Shown piece by piece: positions 1 through 9,070 of a stretch of DNA of 64,000 nt. This DNA comes from CAXBID01 sp963815305. GTDB lineage: Bacteria > Bacteroidota > Bacteroidia > Flavobacteriales > Flavobacteriaceae. The notes beneath the pieces are model-generated. The model was not told where the DNA came from. It saw nothing but the letters and a program-made list of their open reading frames with translations, and searched no databases. The stretch is from contig CAWFFW010000001.1 of assembly GCA_963815305.1 (NCBI GenBank), forward strand, positions 186,001 to 250,000, written 5' to 3'. A program made the position numbers and the translations under genes. The number at the start of each line of letters is the position of its first letter. The stretch's first letter is position 1.

Positions 1-24
1 AAAGTAATTTTTAATATAAAGGAT

Positions 25-1062
25 TTAAGAGCTTTTATTTTTCGAATTTAAATGCCTCGATCTATATTCGGAAGGGGAACACTCATATTTATTCAAAAAT
101 ATTTTAGATAGGTAGCTTTTAGAATTAATACCAATAATGTCTGCTATTTCTGAAATTGAATATTCCGATTCTATCAATAACATCTTACATTTAACGAGTC
201 TTTCATTTTGAATAAACTCATTGACAGACATCCCATATATCACTTTAAATCCATTTTGCAAGGTGTTCTGATTAAGTCCAAATTTGTTAGCTAATTTTGA
301 TACAATGGGAACTTCAGATATATTCAATTTTATGTAATCACCAGCCTTTTTGATAAATGTAATTTGATTTTGACGAAAAATAACCTGTTTTTCAGGCTTA
401 CGGTGATCATCGACATATTGCTCTAAAAAACAGGAGAATATTTCACGAGCTTTACTCTCAAGGTATAAATTTTTTCTCATACCTTGTAATTTACAATTTC
501 TAAACTCTTCAATCATAATCCCTATGTCATAGCTAAATGAGGTGTAATCAGAAAATGCAATGACTCCGTTTAAATCTCGAAAAAGTGTTTTGATTTCTGG
601 ATCGAGGTCATCTATATATTCAATTATACGCTTTTCGAAGTCCTTTCTGTCAATCTCCAAAGAAAGAATGCTTGAATTAGTATGAGCTGGAATCATGAAC
701 CTGTGATTATTCTCTGGTGTGCTCGCAACAATAATGGTGTTTGAAAATTCTATCGCGGTACTAGTCGTTTCCTTTTCCAATCGATGGTAAAATGTATCCC
801 CGGTATTAAAAGCTATTTTAAGAGGATGAACCTGACCCTTTTTAAGTTCATAATAAAAATCCTTGGTTAGCGTATATTGATTATCTAAAACATCAAAACC
901 ATCTTCAAAACAGTAAGCTTTTAGAAATCCTTTTCCAAATCCTTTAGGAATTTCAAGTCCACATTCATATTTATCTTGAGTATAGGTTACACCAAGGGAT
1001 GTTGCAGTAGAAATTACAATATCATCAGCACCTCTATCCGTAATGGGAAGCTTTTTTTTCAT
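25..1062 (-). CDS. AraC-family transcriptional regulator (paralogue of 17369-18382)
   Basis: A 345-residue DNA-binding regulator. The C-terminal ~95 residues form a two-helix-turn-helix AraC/XylS domain: a first helix region near residues 240-285 (SKLANKFGLNQNTLQNGFK) and a second near 300-335 (ISEIADIIGINSKSYLSKIF, then the family ending CSPSEYR). The N-terminal ~230 residues are a sensor region with no fold I recognise. It is similar along its length to the regulator at 17369-18382: both have a PKGFGKG/PENYGKG segment near residue 40, a VHPLK/VHPIK segment near residue 75 and a EIDRKDF/EIDRRKF segment. The ATG at 1062 is followed by a lysine-rich start and aligns with the second start of the paralogue. 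It is a candidate activator for the tandem operators found in this island. Recognition as AraC is firm; target and ligand are unknown. Confidence 0.9.
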   Translation of the reverse strand: MKKKLPITDRGADDIVISTATSLGVTYTQDKYECGLEIPKGFGKGFLKAYCFEDGFDVLDNQYTLTKDFYYELKKGQVHPLKIAFNTGDTFYHRLEKETTSTAIEFSNTIIVASTPENNHRFMIPAHTNSSILSLEIDRKDFEKRIIEYIDDLDPEIKTLFRDLNGVIAFSDYTSFSYDIGIMIEEFRNCKLQGMRKNLYLESKAREIFSCFLEQYVDDHRKPEKQVIFRQNQITFIKKAGDYIKLNISEVPIVSKLANKFGLNQNTLQNGFKVIYGMSVNEFIQNERLVKCKMLLIESEYSISEIADIIGINSKSYLSKIFLNKYECSPSEYRSRHLNSKNKSS

Positions 1063-1387
1063 TTATAACAAGGCATGAAAACACTAAAATAAAGAATGCT
1101 GTAACAGTCTTGGTTAGTTATAATATTTTTAGCTTTGTAAATATACAGAAAAACAATCTATAAATGCATAGAGCTAATTCTTGAATACAAAATTTCAATA
1201 ATCGCCTAATCTATTAAGGTGTATAGTGATCTAAAATAATAAATTAACTATGTATTTCACTCAGTTATTTTATAGTTATAGAATAACAAATTCAATTAAT
1301 TTGAGTTTGAATAATATGATTGTTCGGTACGGTACGCTTCACTGATATTAAAATTTATTACAAGAAATTAATGACAGTTCGAAAATT
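1063..1387. other. Intergenic region, no gene seen
   Basis: This 325-base stretch lies upstream of the AraC gene and downstream of the phosphatase-family gene, both on the minus strand. I see no open frame of note. A partial match to the island operator (CAGTTATTT, without the GAGCTA half) is present near 1261, and a short direct repeat CGGTACGGTACG lies near 1325. No convincing promoter was found. Confidence 0.5.
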
Positions 1388-2488
1388 TTAATTTCTGGTC
1401 CGATCATCAACTTCCTCATTCCTAATTTGTTGGTTGGCCTCCTCAATTTCGTCATCTGAGGGAGAAGGTAAACGCTGTTCAGAAGCTAGTTCAGGCTCTA
1501 GACTTAATTCTGTAAAAAATGGAAAGTGATCCGAACCAGTGTTTCCACCCAGTCGAACTTCAACCAATCTAAAATCCGGTGAGGTGAATATATGATCTAA
1601 GGGCCATCGCATTATCCAACTTTTGGCATTGTAAGTATTGAAAAGACCTCTGCCCTTGCGTAAATCCAATAGTCCACTAAATTCTTGAAACAGCGAGGTG
1701 GTTTCAGACCATGCAACATCGTTAAAGTCTCCCATTACGACTACTGGATATTTCGAATCTCGACTTAGTCTTGCAATTTTTATAAGTTCTGCATCACGAT
1801 CAACAGAAGATGGGTTATGATGAGGGGTTGGTGGTGCGGGATGTATAGCGTATAATTGGATTATTTTACCAGATTGTGTTATAACTTTAGTATCAATAGA
1901 AGGAATAGTATCTTCAACGAGATATTTAATTTTTTCATCCTTTAACCTTAACTTTGAAAGCAAAAGCATACCATAAGTATTTTCTTTTGGTACTTCAATT
2001 CTGTGAGGATATTTTTTATTCAACCTCTCCGTTATTTTCGTAATCCATTTGGAATTAGTCTCTGTAAAAAGAACTATATCCGCATCGAATAGCTCAGTAT
2101 CTTTTAGAACACTATTGAATTTATCATTGGTCTGTAACACATTTGAAGTGTATATACTTAATGTATTACTAGGCTCCATCGAAGCGTTATTAACTTCATA
2201 TTTTGAAATACCTGTGTAAGGGTAAATTTTTAAAGCTTGAAATAAAAAACATAGGGTTAAAACAACAACAAAAAAATAATCTTGATATTTTCTAATATCA
2301 AATTTTACAAAATAGGTTAGCAACGCTAACATAGTTAATATCGTTAATTGTAAATGCGGAAAATCAAAAATTCTAATCGACCAATGGTCAATAGGAATAA
2401 AAGGAAAAATTGTTAATAGGATAGCAATGAGTCCGAAAATTTGGAGAACTACTTTTAACCTAAAATAGTATTTAGCCTTTTTGGTCAT
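1388..2488 (-). CDS. Membrane-anchored endonuclease/exonuclease/phosphatase family protein
   Basis: A 366-residue protein with two or three N-terminal hydrophobic helices (about residues 10-90), then a metal-dependent endonuclease/exonuclease/phosphatase domain. Visible family motifs are FTETNSKW near residue 138 (metal-binding Glu), MGDFND near 252 (Asp/Asn pair) and GSDHFP near 318 (the Asp-His of the active site). The layout matches YafD-like proteins in which the catalytic domain follows membrane segments. The last ~35 residues are acidic and look disordered. The substrate cannot be told from sequence: phosphodiester, phospholipid or nucleic acid are all possible. It is monocistronic as far as can be seen, in a block of stress-type genes. 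Confidence 0.85.
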   Translation of the reverse strand: MTKKAKYYFRLKVVLQIFGLIAILLTIFPFIPIDHWSIRIFDFPHLQLTILTMLALLTYFVKFDIRKYQDYFFVVVLTLCFLFQALKIYPYTGISKYEVNNASMEPSNTLSIYTSNVLQTNDKFNSVLKDTELFDADIVLFTETNSKWITKITERLNKKYPHRIEVPKENTYGMLLLSKLRLKDEKIKYLVEDTIPSIDTKVITQSGKIIQLYAIHPAPPTPHHNPSSVDRDAELIKIARLSRDSKYPVVVMGDFNDVAWSETTSLFQEFSGLLDLRKGRGLFNTYNAKSWIMRWPLDHIFTSPDFRLVEVRLGGNTGSDHFPFFTELSLEPELASEQRLPSPSDDEIEEANQQIRNEEVDDRTRN

Positions 2489-2895
2489 CGTTTATATATA
2501 ATTAGTCGACTGAACATTGAAATCGTTAGTTTTAAACTATATGGTATAGCAGCTTTCATCTTTAAATAGTTTTACATTTTGAATGACGAACTTAACTTTG
2601 TATTTTGCTATGATTTTGCCATTTGCAAATCAGCTTTTATAATGCCAATAATATAAGCAATGATTAATCTATACATATTTAAAATTAAAAAATAGTTTTA
2701 AGATATTTGACCAATTTTTTTAGACTGACTTGTTGATCTACAAATAAAAAAAATAATTGTCTTTTAAATTTTGTTTACAAATATACTAGTTAATTAGCTA
2801 AGTCATTCAACTCACATCCTTTTGAGTTAACTTTAAAATGAATCGCTATACATTCTAGTTAAAGAAATTCGTTCATTTGCAATTAATTCTAAGAA
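2489..2895. other. Divergent intergenic region, no gene seen
   Basis: About 400 AT-rich bases between the minus-strand phosphatase-family gene and the plus-strand LysE-type gene, so promoters for both should lie here. A sequence related to the island operator, CTAGTTAATTAGCTA, is at 2786-2800, but no TAnnTTTG box sits at the spacing seen in the other promoters, so I do not call it. Confidence 0.45.
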
Positions 2896-3522
2896 ATGAT
2901 TTTTTTCACCTATTTACTTTTAGGATTTATTATTGCAGTTTCTGGCAGTATTGTACCTAGTTTTTTAAATTTAACTGTAGTTAAATTTAGTTTAAGAAGT
3001 GGAAGAAAATCTGCTTATTATTTGATTGTAGGTTTTGCAACGGTCTTGTTTTTTCAAGCAAATATTGGTGCTTATTTATCTAGTATTTTGATGAAAAATT
3101 CAGAATACATTATTTTGATTCAAAACGTAGGTACAGTAATTCTTTTCCTTCTTTCTATAAATTTCTTCAGATTATATTTTTCTTCAGGAAATAAGTTAAA
3201 GAAAAGTGAAATAGATAAATCAAAAGCGTATATATATGGTGTAGGCATGTCTCTTCTAAATGCTTTTGCCATACCTTTTTATTTTACATCAATTTCCCTT
3301 TTGATAGGCTTAGGATATTTTGAATACACTTATAGACATAGTTTATACTTTTCAATCGGTTCTACTTTGGGTTCATTTTCGTTATATGCGGTTTATGCAT
3401 CGGTTTCTAGTAGAATTGAATATAAGCTTACATTTATAGCCACCAAAATGGATTTTATTTTAGGTTGTTTAACTGGTGTAGTTGGTATAGGTAATTTAGT
3501 ATATTTAATATATTTAAAATAA
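2896..3522 (+). CDS. LysE/RhtB-type transporter
   Basis: A 208-residue integral membrane protein with about six predicted transmembrane helices. It starts directly in a hydrophobic segment (TYLLLGFIIAVSGSIVPSF) that matches the glycine/proline-containing first helix of LysE-type exporters, which export amino acids or similar small molecules. Length is normal for the family (about 200-210). A basic loop near residues 90-105 separates the two halves. No operon partner is close: the next gene starts about 670 bases downstream. The family assignment rests on helix pattern and first-helix sequence; the substrate is unknown. Confidence 0.7.
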   Translation: MIFFTYLLLGFIIAVSGSIVPSFLNLTVVKFSLRSGRKSAYYLIVGFATVLFFQANIGAYLSSILMKNSEYIILIQNVGTVILFLLSINFFRLYFSSGNKLKKSEIDKSKAYIYGVGMSLLNAFAIPFYFTSISLLIGLGYFEYTYRHSLYFSIGSTLGSFSLYAVYASVSSRIEYKLTFIATKMDFILGCLTGVVGIGNLVYLIYLK

Positions 3523-4193
3523 ATTCATTAATCCCCATCCCTATTGTTAAAACTAGAGAAATGAGACTTTAATCATTGTTCTTTCATGCATATATTTAGA
3601 TGTAAGTTACAGTCTTATCGTTTTAACTAATCCCGACGCATCGGAAGGCGGGAATGCTAGCTTACCAACATGAAATTTCAAAATAGCTTAAGCTTAAAAG
3701 GAAGAGTTATCTCAAACAATATGAATGCAAAGGTGAATTCGCAAAATATTTTCTAAAAATTTATCAGCCTAAAAATCTGAACTCTCTTAATACTTCCTAC
3801 AATTGATAACTTCAAAATTTGAAACATAATTGTATGACCAAAAAGTAGCGCCATTAGTCTAGAAATTAACTGTGAATTTTATCGTTGCTAGTTCAAAATC
3901 CAGGATAGTTAAGGGCCATACACTTTCGCTTTTTAGAAATCCAATTTTAAATACCTTTCCAACTGCCCGAATTTTTTACTAAAATAGTAATAAATATAAA
4001 TATCTGTAATTTGTTTTCATACATAATTGGACGTTTAGACGATCAAATTTTGAGTATTTCATTTTATATAATTGGTAAAACATCTCCATGATTAGCCATA
4101 TTAATAGATAAACTTAAATTGGCTAAATATCTATCATTAACATATAAAATTTTTCATGGATCTAATAAAATCGATAATTGGTGATAAAATTAA
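3523..4193. other. Long intergenic region holding one dispersed-type repeat
   Basis: Some 670 bases without a credible open frame. Short stretches read like worn coding sequence (for example from 3671 on the plus strand), but stops interrupt every frame and I cannot name a family. A TCCCG/CGGGA hairpin repeat is listed separately. Confidence 0.4.
3631..3653. repeat. GC-rich intergenic hairpin repeat
   Basis: The sequence TCCCGACGCATCGG followed by AAGGCGGGA forms an imperfect hairpin (outer TCCCG/CGGGA, inner CCGA/TCGG). It stands out as GC-rich in a very AT-rich gap. From memory, similar TCCCG-type repeats are scattered between genes in Flavobacteriia; I cannot count copies here. Confidence 0.4.
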
Positions 4194-4667
4194 ATGAGTC
4201 AAATTAATTATGGTTATAGTTCACTATTGTTTGGATTTGCAACTATTTTTAAAAAAAATAAAATTATGAATCTATTTAGTAAAGTATTTTCAGCATCCAT
4301 AATTCTAATGGGTACTGCGTTTATCTATAAAGTTGCAATAAAAAGAAATTCTGTAAGTACATCAAGGATATCTAGTAATTCGTCGGATAATGATAACCTT
4401 AGTCATTATTCTCATAAATCAGTTCTCGATAATGGTGTAGATACTAGAACACAAAATATGTATAAAGATTTGGGCATGACCGAAAATCAGAGAAATCTTT
4501 ATGAGGCTAGTATGAAATCAATTGTAACAGATTGGAAAAAGAATAATCCGAATGACATAATGGACGACAGAAATAATTTGCTGGATGAAGATAAATCTCT
4601 AAGAGCTGTATTAAACGAAGTTCAGTATGGCATGTATCGTGATTGGAATAAAAATTACAAGAATTAA
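4194..4667 (+). CDS. Hypothetical protein with one N-terminal membrane helix
   Basis: A 157-residue protein I do not recognise. An N-terminal hydrophobic helix (about residues 28-47, FSKVFSASIILMGTAFIYKV) is followed by a serine/asparagine-rich linker (about 55-72) and a charged, probably helical C-terminal domain (about 85-157) with the motif KDLGMTENQRNLYE. An ATG at 4266 would give a shorter, more conventional membrane-anchor start (MNLFSK); either start is possible. A strong terminator follows at once, so it is probably a single-gene unit. By position it belongs to the stress-type island; no function can be given. Confidence 0.65.
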   Translation: MSQINYGYSSLLFGFATIFKKNKIMNLFSKVFSASIILMGTAFIYKVAIKRNSVSTSRISSNSSDNDNLSHYSHKSVLDNGVDTRTQNMYKDLGMTENQRNLYEASMKSIVTDWKKNNPNDIMDDRNNLLDEDKSLRAVLNEVQYGMYRDWNKNYKN

Positions 4668-4698
4668 TTATGCCCGAGTTTAAAACAGTTGTTTAACC

Positions 4699-4734
4699 AA
4701 AAAATCCAATCATGTTTTATGATTGGATTTTTTG
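4699..4734 (+). terminator. Rho-independent terminator
   Basis: A perfect 13-bp stem (AAAATCCAATCAT at 4701-4713 with ATGATTGGATTTT at 4719-4731) closes a 5-base loop and runs into further T residues. It lies 32 bases after the stop codon of the 4194-4667 gene and separates it from the DUF421/photolyase operon. Confidence 0.85.
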
Positions 4735-4915
4735 TTATTAAGCACTTCGTTTGGCAGAAATTCTATTTAATGTAGATTCTTATTTTGTTTTAGGTAATTA
4801 CTTTAATCAATTCTAATACATAAAATAAAGATTAATTCTTAATTTTATATATTATGTTAAATTACAAGAGTTTAAATTTAGTTCAAATAGAATCATTTTA
4901 CTGATTAATAGTCAT

Positions 4916-4981
4916 TCAGTTATTTGAGCTAGATTTTCAGTTATACGAGCTATTGACATTTGATTTTTAAAAATACTTTTG
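4916..4981 (+). promoter_or_regulatory. Tandem operator plus -7 box of the DUF421-photolyase operon
   Basis: Two copies of one 15-mer lie 22 bp apart: CAGTTATTTGAGCTA at 4916-4930 and CAGTTATACGAGCTA at 4938-4952. They differ only at the two middle bases. Exactly 21 bases after the second copy is TACTTTTG (4974-4981), matching the Bacteroidota -7 consensus TAnnTTTG. Direct repeats two helical turns apart just upstream of the core promoter are typical of AraC-family activators. The same layout recurs at 17300-17364 and 21115-21179. Confidence 0.7.
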
Positions 4982-4998
4982 TGATAATTGAAAAAGAC

Positions 4999-5532
4999 AT
5001 GACTTTACAAGAGATATTTTGGCTCGTTCTATCCGTTTTAGGAATTTTTACAATTATAATAATCATAACTAGAATCTTCGGTTTAAGAACATTTGCAAAA
5101 ATGTCAAGCTTTGATTTCGCTTCTACCATTGCTGTAGGATCTGTTTTGGCTTCAATAATTTTGAATAATGACTATTCTTTAACCAAAGGTGCTATTGTGC
5201 TAGCATCCATAGTTGGATTTCAAACTTTATTTTCCTTTTTGGTAAGAAAAAATAATTTTTTAAAAAAGCTCTTTACGAATAAACCACAGCTCATTATGTG
5301 GAATGGTAAAATTTTACACAATAAGCTTAAACAGTGTAATGTAGGACAAGATGATTTAATGGCTAAACTTAGAGAGGCTAATGTTCATAATTACAGCGAA
5401 GTGAAAGCTGTTATTTTTGAGAGTACTGGAGATGTTTCCGTAATCCATAATAGTTGTGATAAATCGATTGATTCTTATATGTTAAACGATGTTAATACAG
5501 AAAATATCCATGTTGAACTTTGTAAAAAATAA
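4999..5532 (+). CDS. DUF421 (YetF-like) membrane protein
   Basis: Three N-terminal transmembrane helices are followed by the soluble DUF421/YetF-type C-terminal domain. Family segments seen are TRIFGLRTFAKMSSFDFA (the R-x-G-x-R-x-x-x-x-x-S-x-x-D region after the first helix), a glycine-containing second helix (IAVGSVLAS) and GDVSVI in the C-terminal domain. I chose the ATG at 4999 because the predicted -7 box (4974-4981) lies downstream of the earlier in-frame ATG at 4960. The first gene of an apparent operon with the next three genes, the stop overlapping the next start region. A second DUF421 protein is encoded at 23749-24321. DUF421 function is not established; the family often appears with general-stress genes. 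Confidence 0.85.
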   Translation: MTLQEIFWLVLSVLGIFTIIIIITRIFGLRTFAKMSSFDFASTIAVGSVLASIILNNDYSLTKGAIVLASIVGFQTLFSFLVRKNNFLKKLFTNKPQLIMWNGKILHNKLKQCNVGQDDLMAKLREANVHNYSEVKAVIFESTGDVSVIHNSCDKSIDSYMLNDVNTENIHVELCKK

Positions 5533-6052
5533 CAAGAACGCAATATATGGAGGATTAATTGCTACATTATTCACTGGCACAGGCGTATTTCTTTTGGGAA
5601 ATGTAACAGGTTATGAAGCTAAAAATCTTCTTGAAACTTCTTTGTCTGGACTTAATATTCTATGTAATACAATTGTTTTAGCCTCGGCAACAATTTTGGC
5701 TCTCTTACTTACCGTTTTAAGTGTAAGTAATTCTTCTGATAATAAGATAAAAGAAAGGCACTATCGGCAAGTGCTAAGTATAGCTAAATTTGATGTTATA
5801 TTATTTATATCAGCCCTCATATTATTTCAATTCTTTAACATTCCTATTATGGAATCTGACAGTGTGCCAACAAGTTGGTTTGACATTATTTATTGGTCAA
5901 CATTAGTTTTTACTTCTATAATTAGCGGTATGATGATAACTGTAATTTTAATGCTTTACAATGCCTTAACCAATTTAATTTCAATTATTGGTTTAGGTAA
6001 CGATCATCCGATGCTTTCAAAAAAAGAAGCTGATAGAAAAAATAATGAGTAA
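5510..6052 (+). CDS. Hypothetical four-helix membrane protein
   Basis: About 180 residues with four hydrophobic helices: near residues 12-31, 47-70, 92-113 and 128-155. I do not recognise the family. An earlier in-frame ATG at 5489 exists; I prefer 5510 (MLNFVKNN), which overlaps the last codons of the DUF421 gene by 23 bases and suggests translational coupling. The photolyase reading frame follows after 23 bases. The position between DUF421 and photolyase genes suggests a membrane-associated stress role, but that is inference only. Confidence 0.7.
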   Translation: MLNFVKNNKNAIYGGLIATLFTGTGVFLLGNVTGYEAKNLLETSLSGLNILCNTIVLASATILALLLTVLSVSNSSDNKIKERHYRQVLSIAKFDVILFISALILFQFFNIPIMESDSVPTSWFDIIYWSTLVFTSIISGMMITVILMLYNALTNLISIIGLGNDHPMLSKKEADRKNNE

Positions 6053-6075
6053 AATAAAGAAATCTGATAAGGTTA

Positions 6076-7543
6076 ATGAAGAATGAGATAAACGTTTTTT
6101 GGTTTAAACGTGATCTTCGCATTCACGATAACGAAGCATTTAACATGGCGGTTAAAAGTAATCGACCACTTCTGCTAGTATATATCTTAGAACCGTCATT
6201 ATTAAAAAATAAACATCATAGCTATAGACACTGGCAATTTGTAAAAGAGAGCCTCGATGATTTGAATTTAAGGTTAACTACTTATAATACTAAAATTTAT
6301 ATTTTAGATTTAGAAGTGACAAGTGCTTTTGATTATATACATAATGAATATGAAATTAAGACTGTCTTTTCCACTGAAGAGACTGGACTAAATATTACAT
6401 ATCAGCGTGATGTTATGTTTGCCGATTACTGTAATAAAAATAATTTTGAATGGTCTGAATTCCAGAATGGTGGTGTCGTGAGAGGATTGAGAAACAGAAG
6501 ATACATGGCGAAAATCGTGGTATGCTTATATGACTCAAGAAACAAAGACATTAAACTTGGATAGCGGTACGTTTATTAGTAACCCTTATTTTGAAATTTC
6601 TAATAGTTATTTTATAAATAAACACAGTTTTAGAGAAGACCATAGCATGCAAAAGGGCGGTAGAACAGAAGGATTAAAATGGATGGAATCATTTTTTAAA
6701 ATACGTCTTGCTATGTATTCAGAATATATTTCCAAACCCGAAATGGCTCGATATGGCTGTAGTAGATTGTCTCCATATATAGCTTGGGGATGTCTTTCAA
6801 TTAGAGAAATTTATCAGAAATGTGTTGTCGAAAAAAAGGCATCAACATCAAAGAAACAACTTAATGCTTTTATGTCACGGTTAAGATGGCAGGCTCACTT
6901 TATTCAAAAGTTCGAAATGGAGTCAAGAATTGAATTTGAGGCTTTTAATAAAGGCTATCTGGACTTTGAACAACCTCTAAACTCTCGATATGTCGAAGCT
7001 TGGAAAACTGGACAGACAGGTTATCCATTAGTTGATGCATCAATTAGAGCAGTAAAGGAAACGGGTTATTTAAATTTTCGAATGCGTTCTATGATTGTTT
7101 CTTTTTTAGTACACCATCTTTTTCAACATTTTTCTACAGGATCAGAATGGCTGGCTAGACAGTTTTTAGATTTTGAACCTGGCATCCATTATGGTCAATT
7201 TCAAATGCAATCTGGATTTACAGCTACTAATACCATCAGAATTTATAACCCTACAAAGAATGCCCTAGATCATGATCCAGATGCTGTGTTTATTAAAAAA
7301 TATATTCCAGAGTTAATTCATTTACCAGTAGAATTTGCTATACGTCCTTGGCTTCTAACCTCTATGGAAGAAAAATTTTTTAATTTTAAACTAGGGGAAA
7401 ATTATCCAAACCGTATAGTAGATACCAACGAAACAAGAAAGGAGGCTCTAAAAAAGTTATTTGCCAAACGAAAAGATGACCTCACTCTATCTGAAAAAGA
7501 AAGAATTTTAAATGTACACACTCTAAAAAGGAGATTCCTATAA
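6076..7543 (+). pseudogene. Cryptochrome/photolyase-family gene split by one frameshift
   Basis: Two overlapping frames together make one complete photolyase-family protein of about 490 residues. The first (6076-6564) carries the photolyase N-terminal domain (NVFWFKRDLRIHDNEAF); the second (open to 7543) carries the FAD-binding domain (RLRWQAHF, a tryptophan-rich helix region, then ATNTIRIYNPTKNALDHDP). At the join the first frame reads RGLRNRRYMAK, while the +1 frame reads DTWRKSWYAYMTQE, the expected continuation, so the shift lies at about 6494-6502. The site is not a classical slippery heptamer. It is therefore probably a mutation or a sequencing error rather than programmed frameshifting. 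It sits 23 bases after the previous gene and 7 bases before the DASH gene. Confidence 0.8.
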
Positions 7544-7550
7544 ATTTTAT

Positions 7551-8954
7551 ATGAAAACAGGACTAGTATGGTTTAAAAATGACCTAAGATTACATGATAA
7601 TGAAGCGTTATGTCATGCCATAGCTGAATGTGATCAGCTGATTTTTTTTCATGCTATAGATCCAAAGCAATTTAAAGCATTAAATTTGGGATTTAAAAAA
7701 GCTGGTATAAATCGATTCAAATTTCTTGAGCAGTCTGTCTTAAACTTACAGAACAAACTCGAAGTAATAGGAGGTCATTTATTAATAAGTGCCAATAGTG
7801 CTATAGAGGAAATTCCCAGCTTAGTTAAGGAATATAATATTTCCGTAGTTTATGCCGAGGATGAATATGCATCAGAAGAAATCCAAATTAAAAATGAAGT
7901 TATGTATAGATTGCCTAATGTTGAATTCAATTTCTATTGGGGAAAGACTTTATATCATATTCATGACATTCCATTTATTATTAACGAAGTACCTTTAACA
8001 AGCAAAGCTTATCGCATAGCAGTTTCAAAGGAAAGTGAACCGAGAACAACTTTCAAAGCACCAGAAAGTGTTCTTAGTCATCCCAAATCAAATTCTACTA
8101 AATTTCCATCACCAACCATTTATGGATTTACGAAACATGATTTTCAAATAGCAAACCCTTTTTTAGAAGGAGGAGAAGATAAAGCTCTTGAACGGCTTAG
8201 GTTTTATACTTTTGAGAGTAAGTTGCTCACTGATTATAGATGGACCAGAAATAGATCCTTGGGATTAGACTATAGTTCAAAATTCTCTCCTTATCTAACG
8301 TTGGGTTGTTTATCCCCAAGATTAATTTATGAAGCTGTAAAGGATTATGAGCTCAAAATAAAAAAGAATCAAAGTACTTGGTGGATTGTTTTTGAATTAG
8401 TCTGGCGTGATTATTTTACGTTTAAAGCCATGAGAATGGGGGATGAGATTTTTTTTACTAAAGGGTATAAAAAAAAGGATGTTAACTTTGAAAACGATTT
8501 AGATAAATTTAAAAGATGGATGGATGGAAAAACAGGAATTCCATTTATTGATGCTCATATAAGACAACTCAATCAAACAGGTTATATGAGTAATAGAGGT
8601 CGTGTAAATTGCGCTAGTTACTTTGTACATGATTTAAATATAGATTGGACTTGGGGCTCTGCTTATTTTGAAAGTAAATTAATTGATTACGATGTTAGTG
8701 CTAATTGGATGAATTGGCATATGCAAGCTTTTGAAATTTACTATACGAACCCAGTACATCAAAGTTTAAAATATAACGCTAACGAATATATTGCCAAATG
8801 GATTCCTGAGCTTAACCGTATTGAAGATAACAGAATTCACGCACCTTGGATTTTCAAAGACCTTTCTGAAAAATCAGAATACCCCAACCCCATAGAAGTA
8901 TATAATAAATGGTCACGCTCGATAAGTCGAATTCAAAAAACTATAGAGACATAA
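7551..8954 (+). CDS. Cryptochrome-DASH (photolyase family)
   Basis: A 467-residue member of the photolyase/cryptochrome family, intact. The N-terminal alpha/beta domain begins VWFKNDLRLHDNEAL. The FAD-binding domain contains FELVWRDYFTFKAM near residue 285, TGYMSNRGRVNCASYF near 343 and WTWGSAYFESKLIDYDV near 367, the pattern of the DASH clade. These proteins bind FAD and usually a folate antenna, and repair cyclobutane pyrimidine dimers, at least in single-stranded DNA. The normal length and clear motifs make this a firm call. It closes the operon that starts with DUF421, and is the only intact photolyase gene here. Confidence 0.92.
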   Translation: MKTGLVWFKNDLRLHDNEALCHAIAECDQLIFFHAIDPKQFKALNLGFKKAGINRFKFLEQSVLNLQNKLEVIGGHLLISANSAIEEIPSLVKEYNISVVYAEDEYASEEIQIKNEVMYRLPNVEFNFYWGKTLYHIHDIPFIINEVPLTSKAYRIAVSKESEPRTTFKAPESVLSHPKSNSTKFPSPTIYGFTKHDFQIANPFLEGGEDKALERLRFYTFESKLLTDYRWTRNRSLGLDYSSKFSPYLTLGCLSPRLIYEAVKDYELKIKKNQSTWWIVFELVWRDYFTFKAMRMGDEIFFTKGYKKKDVNFENDLDKFKRWMDGKTGIPFIDAHIRQLNQTGYMSNRGRVNCASYFVHDLNIDWTWGSAYFESKLIDYDVSANWMNWHMQAFEIYYTNPVHQSLKYNANEYIAKWIPELNRIEDNRIHAPWIFKDLSEKSEYPNPIEVYNKWSRSISRIQKTIET

Positions 8955-9070
8955 TGAATTTTTATGTTTTGAAATTGCTGTGTTAGTAAGGCCAAAATTA
9001 TTTTTTTTTTATTATTTATTACAATTCTGTTGTTTAAAATTATATTTAAATTTTTGGATCTTAATTTAAA

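Noticed and set aside
2786..2800. CTAGTTAATTAGCTA upstream of the LysE-type gene as another island operator
   Set aside because: It matches only about half of the consensus, has no second copy 21-22 bp away and no TAnnTTTG box at the fixed distance.
3671..4000. Possible worn coding sequence between the LysE-type gene and the 4194 gene
   Set aside because: Fragments look faintly protein-like but stops occur in every frame and no family could be named.
4960..4998. Earlier ATG start of the first DUF421 protein
   Set aside because: It lies upstream of the predicted -7 box, and the extra residues are not typical of the family; the ATG at 4999 fits better.
6490..6510. Programmed ribosomal frameshift in the photolyase gene
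   Set aside because: There is no slippery heptamer or long A/T run at the shift and no clear downstream stem, so mutation or sequencing error is more likely.
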